Source of the DNA: CALBMX01 sp047629095
GTDB taxonomy: Bacteria; Planctomycetota; UBA1135; GCA-002686595
Direction: 5' to 3'
DNA length: 16,820 nucleotides
Assembly: GCA_047629095.1 (NCBI GenBank)
Contig: JBLHWM010000034.1
Location: 1 to 16,820 of the forward strand
The notes under the pieces are model-generated. The model saw only the letters and a list, made by a program, of their open reading frames with translations. It was not told the DNA's origin and made no database searches. The stretch's first letter is position 1. Each line of letters opens with the position of its first letter. Shown one piece after another: positions 14,404 to 16,820 of this stretch. Position numbers and translations under genes: made by a program.

Positions 14404-16083
14404 TTAATGCCCCATGGTTTCGCGGATCACTTCTTCAATCGTCGTCTTGCCTTCGAGAACCCGGTGGATGCCGGCCTGACGCAGGGTGCGCATGCCAGCC
14501 GATACGGCCAGGCGCCGCAGCTCAGCGGTGGATGCATTGGCACCAATGGCCTCGCGCAGGGGCCGGTCCATCTTCATGATCTCGTAGATCGCCGTCCGGC
14601 CGCGGTAGCCCGTATGGAAGCACTCGGCGCAGCCCTTGCCGAAGGGCAGCTTAGCGCCTTGGAGTTCGCTGGAGTCGGCCCCGAGCTCGCGCAGCAGGTC
14701 CTCATCGGGCTCGTAGGTGTCCTTGCAAGAGGGGCAGACCGAGCGCACCAGACGCTGGGCGATGACCGCCTCGAGGGTCGCCGTAATCAGGAAGGGCTCG
14801 ACGCCCATGTCCACCATCCGCGTGACGGCACTCGGCGCATCGTTGGTGTGAACCGTGGCGAAGACCGTGTGGCCCGTGAGGCTGGCCTCTACGGCGGTAC
14901 CGGCGGTGTCCTCGTCGCGGATCTCGCCGATCAGGATCTTGTCGGGGTCCTGGCGCAGCACGGTGCGCAGAACGCTCGCGTAGCCCACGCCGATGTCCTC
15001 GTTAATCGGCACCTGCACCAGGCCGTCGATGTCGTACTCAACCGGGTCCTCGACCGTGATGATCTTGGTGCCAGGGTCGTTGATGTCCGAGAGGATGGCG
15101 TAGAGCGTCGTGGTCTTACCACTTCCAGTTGGACCGGTCACGAGCACAATGCCGTGGGGAAGCTGACACAGCTCGCGGATGTCGTTCGCATCCCGTGTCT
15201 CAAGGCCCAGGGAGGATAGCTCCAAGGACACGGCGGAGCGGTCGAGGATTCGCAGCACGGCGCCCTCGCCGGCAATACCCGGCAAGGTGGCCACGCGCAG
15301 GTCAACCGGACGGCCATCGATGGCCAGGGAGATGCGCCCGTCCTGGGGCAGCTGAACCTCGGCGATGTCCAGGTCGCTCATGATCTTGATACGCGCCAAG
15401 AGAGCGCTAGCGAGGTGCGCGGGCGGCGCCTCGATCTCGTACAACGAGCCGTCCACGCGATAGCGAATGCGCAGCTCGTTCGGGAAGACCTCGAAGTGAA
15501 TGTCGCTGGCCCGGTCGCGGATGGCGCGGTGCAGGATCGAGTTTAAGAGGCGCACCACAGGCGCGCTTGCGGCGGCGTCCTCGGGATTGTCCTCGCCAGC
15601 GGCGCGGGCCGCATCGGCAATGGTGTCCTTGAGGGACGCCTCCTCGCCATAGCACTCCGTGACCAGCTTGCGCAATAGACCCGCGTCGCCAAGCACTCCG
15701 CGAACGTCGCCGCCCGTGGTGAAGCGCAGATCCTCGAGCACGGCCACATTCATTGGGTCCGCGATGGCGACGATCAGAGTATCCCCCTCCACGCGAATCG
15801 GCAGGACGCCAAAGGCGTGGGCGGTTCCAGAGTCGAGGCGCTCGATGGCCTCGTCCGTTGGCTTGAGGTTCGCGAGGTCTACGGCATCGAGGCCCGCCTG
15901 CTTGGCAAGGGCTACGTTCAGGTGTTCGGCCTGGATCGAGCCAAGCGCGAGCAAGTGCTGGCCGATCAGCCCGCCATGCTTGCGCTGGGCATCGAGGGCC
16001 TCTTGGATCTGTCCCTCGCCGATATGGCCTTGGCCCTTGAGCACCTGGCCGATCAGCTCCCGGGGTGAGTTATTCGAGCTCAT
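14404..16083 (-). CDS. pilB: Type IV pilus/type II secretion assembly ATPase (PilB/GspE family)
   Basis: This 559-residue hexameric ATPase powers pilin or pseudopilin polymerisation. An N-terminal MshEN/T2SSE_N-like domain (about 8-145) holds two similar repeats, each starting 'LIGQ' (10-13, 39-42). A linker (about 150-175) leads to the ATPase core: 'RASDIHFEVF' (191-200), 'LPQDGRIS' (245-252), Walker A 'GPTGSGKTTT' (317-326), Asp box 'ITVEDPVEY' (342-350), Walker B 'ILIGEIRD' (383-390) and His box 'HTVFATVHTNDAPSAVTRM' (405-423). The tetracysteine zinc motif is C450/C453 and C485/C488. 'DMGVEPFLI' is closer to GspE than to classical PilB, so the name is a choice made because pilT is adjacent. 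The ATG at 16083 directly follows the pilT TAA. Confidence 0.93.
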   Translation of the reverse strand: MSSNNSPRELIGQVLKGQGHIGEGQIQEALDAQRKHGGLIGQHLLALGSIQAEHLNVALAKQAGLDAVDLANLKPTDEAIERLDSGTAHAFGVLPIRVEGDTLIVAIADPMNVAVLEDLRFTTGGDVRGVLGDAGLLRKLVTECYGEEASLKDTIADAARAAGEDNPEDAAASAPVVRLLNSILHRAIRDRASDIHFEVFPNELRIRYRVDGSLYEIEAPPAHLASALLARIKIMSDLDIAEVQLPQDGRISLAIDGRPVDLRVATLPGIAGEGAVLRILDRSAVSLELSSLGLETRDANDIRELCQLPHGIVLVTGPTGSGKTTTLYAILSDINDPGTKIITVEDPVEYDIDGLVQVPINEDIGVGYASVLRTVLRQDPDKILIGEIRDEDTAGTAVEASLTGHTVFATVHTNDAPSAVTRMVDMGVEPFLITATLEAVIAQRLVRSVCPSCKDTYEPDEDLLRELGADSSELQGAKLPFGKGCAECFHTGYRGRTAIYEIMKMDRPLREAIGANASTAELRRLAVSAGMRTLRQAGIHRVLEGKTTIEEVIRETMGH

Positions 16084-16820
16084 TTACAGCCTGCTGGCAA
16101 GGTCGTCACGGTTCTGGGCGGCTTCGAGAGCGACCTCGGCAGTCACCACTCCACTGCGAACGAGATCGAGCAGGTAGTCGTCCAGGGTCACCATGCCGAA
16201 GCGCTTGGAGGTCTGGATCGTGCTCTGGATCTTGTGCGTCTCGCCCTTGCGGATCAAGTTGCCGATGGCGGCGTTCATGAGCATCACCTCGAAGGCGGCA
16301 ACACGCCCGTTGCCGTCGGCCCGGGGCAGTAGCACCTGGCTGATGACGGCCTCGATCGATGTCGAAAGCTGGGCGCGAATCTGGGGCTGCTGGTTCGCGG
16401 GGAACGCATCGATGATGCGGTCCATGGTGCGCGCACTTCCCGTCGTGTGCAGGGTACCGAAGACAAGGTGCCCGGTCTCGGCGGCGGTGATGGCCGCACT
16501 GATGGTCTCAAGGTCGCGCATCTCGCCGACCAGAATCACATCCGGGTCCTGGCGCAAGGCGCGGCGCAGGGCCTCGGCAAAGTTGGGCACATCCACGCCC
16601 ACTTCGCGCTGGGTCACGATGCTCTTCTTGTGGCTGTGGTAGTACTCGATCGGGTCTTCGATCGTGATGATATGCCGATCGCGGTTGATGTTGATCCAAT
16701 CAAGCATCGCCGCAAGACTCGTGGTCTTACCCGAACCGGTCGGTCCGGTGACAAGGATCAACCCACGCGGCTTCGTCAAGAGTTCGAGGCTGGCCTCGGG
16801 AAGCCCAAGCTCGTGCACGT
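16084..16820 (-). CDS. pilT: Type IV pilus retraction ATPase PilT (5' end outside the window)
   Basis: The visible 244 residues are the C-terminal two thirds of a PilT-type ATPase, which depolymerises pili for twitching. Residues are counted from a GTG at 16818, which is very unlikely to be the true start because about 110-130 N-terminal residues are missing. Motifs: 'LGLP' lead-in (4-7), Walker A 'GPTGSGKTTS' (25-34), Asp box 'ITIEDPIEYYH' (51-61), Walker B 'PDVILVGEMRD' (92-102), His box 'GHLVFGTLHTTGSARTMDRI' (116-135), and the PilT signature helix 'AIGNLIRKG' (184-192; cf. AIRNLIRE). The core beyond the window edge cannot be judged. Its stop TAA abuts the pilB ATG, so the two are tightly coupled. 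Confidence 0.94.
   Translation of the reverse strand, partial: VHELGLPEASLELLTKPRGLILVTGPTGSGKTTSLAAMLDWININRDRHIITIEDPIEYYHSHKKSIVTQREVGVDVPNFAEALRRALRQDPDVILVGEMRDLETISAAITAAETGHLVFGTLHTTGSARTMDRIIDAFPANQQPQIRAQLSTSIEAVISQVLLPRADGNGRVAAFEVMLMNAAIGNLIRKGETHKIQSTIQTSKRFGMVTLDDYLLDLVRSGVVTAEVALEAAQNRDDLASRL

Noticed and set aside
13638..14579. A 313-codon plus-strand frame opposite pilC
   Set aside because: Asp/His/Gly-rich antisense product with no recognisable domain, opposite intact T2SSF domains.
14032..15219. A 395-codon plus-strand frame spanning pilC and pilB
   Set aside because: It lies opposite two clearly real genes and crosses their boundary; the composition is that of an antisense shadow.

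Overview
The window is a dense, GC-rich bacterial chromosome segment in which all twelve protein genes lie on the minus strand and read from right to left. The gene content is mostly housekeeping. The domain make-up suggests Planctomycetota or a close relative: a primary sigma factor behind dnaG, a short acidic helix-turn-helix protein with one membrane segment, a small exported protein with a 'YLVDTQ...YQ' core, a SUMF1-fold lipoprotein, and operon-leading starts without clear Shine-Dalgarno sites. This placement is an inference from familiarity, not a search. I see no rRNA, tRNA, insertion sequence, CRISPR array, prophage or sign of recent transfer.

Layout in the direction of transcription. 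(1) Positions 16820-9216 look like one operon: pilT (cut by the window edge), a pilB/gspE ATPase, a pilC/gspF platform protein, a membrane histidine kinase and two tandem CNNM/CBS membrane proteins. Several of these genes abut or overlap by 4 nt. (2) Positions 9107-8125 hold two small proteins, an exported/anchored 137-residue protein and a 168-residue acidic protein with a helix-turn-helix and a membrane segment; a strong terminator at 8053-8096 follows. (3) Positions 7891-5281 hold an OmpA-C-like lipoprotein, a SUMF1-fold lipoprotein and the 16S rRNA dimethyltransferase rsmA; the last two overlap by ATGA. (4) Positions 5076-966 are the dnaG-rpoD macromolecular-synthesis unit: a good sigma-70-like promoter, a leader of about 184 nt with several competing hairpins, dnaG, rpoD, and a very strong terminator. 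(5) Positions 918-81 hold a coiled-coil/zinc-ribbon protein with its own candidate promoter and a near-perfect terminator.

The genes work in three groups. The PilT/PilB/PilC set is the motor and platform of a type IV pilus or type II secretion-like machine; its kinase sits where PilS sits in pilBTC-pilSR clusters, but no response regulator follows. The middle block is envelope proteins plus ribosome maturation. The dnaG-rpoD block links replication priming with transcription initiation.

The most promising unexplained element is the leader at 4917-5046, between the candidate dnaG promoter and the dnaG TTG start. It resembles an attenuator or switch. No obviously new multi-protein system is visible; the novelty candidates are this leader, the kinase without a partner next to the CNNM pair, and the two small lineage-type proteins.
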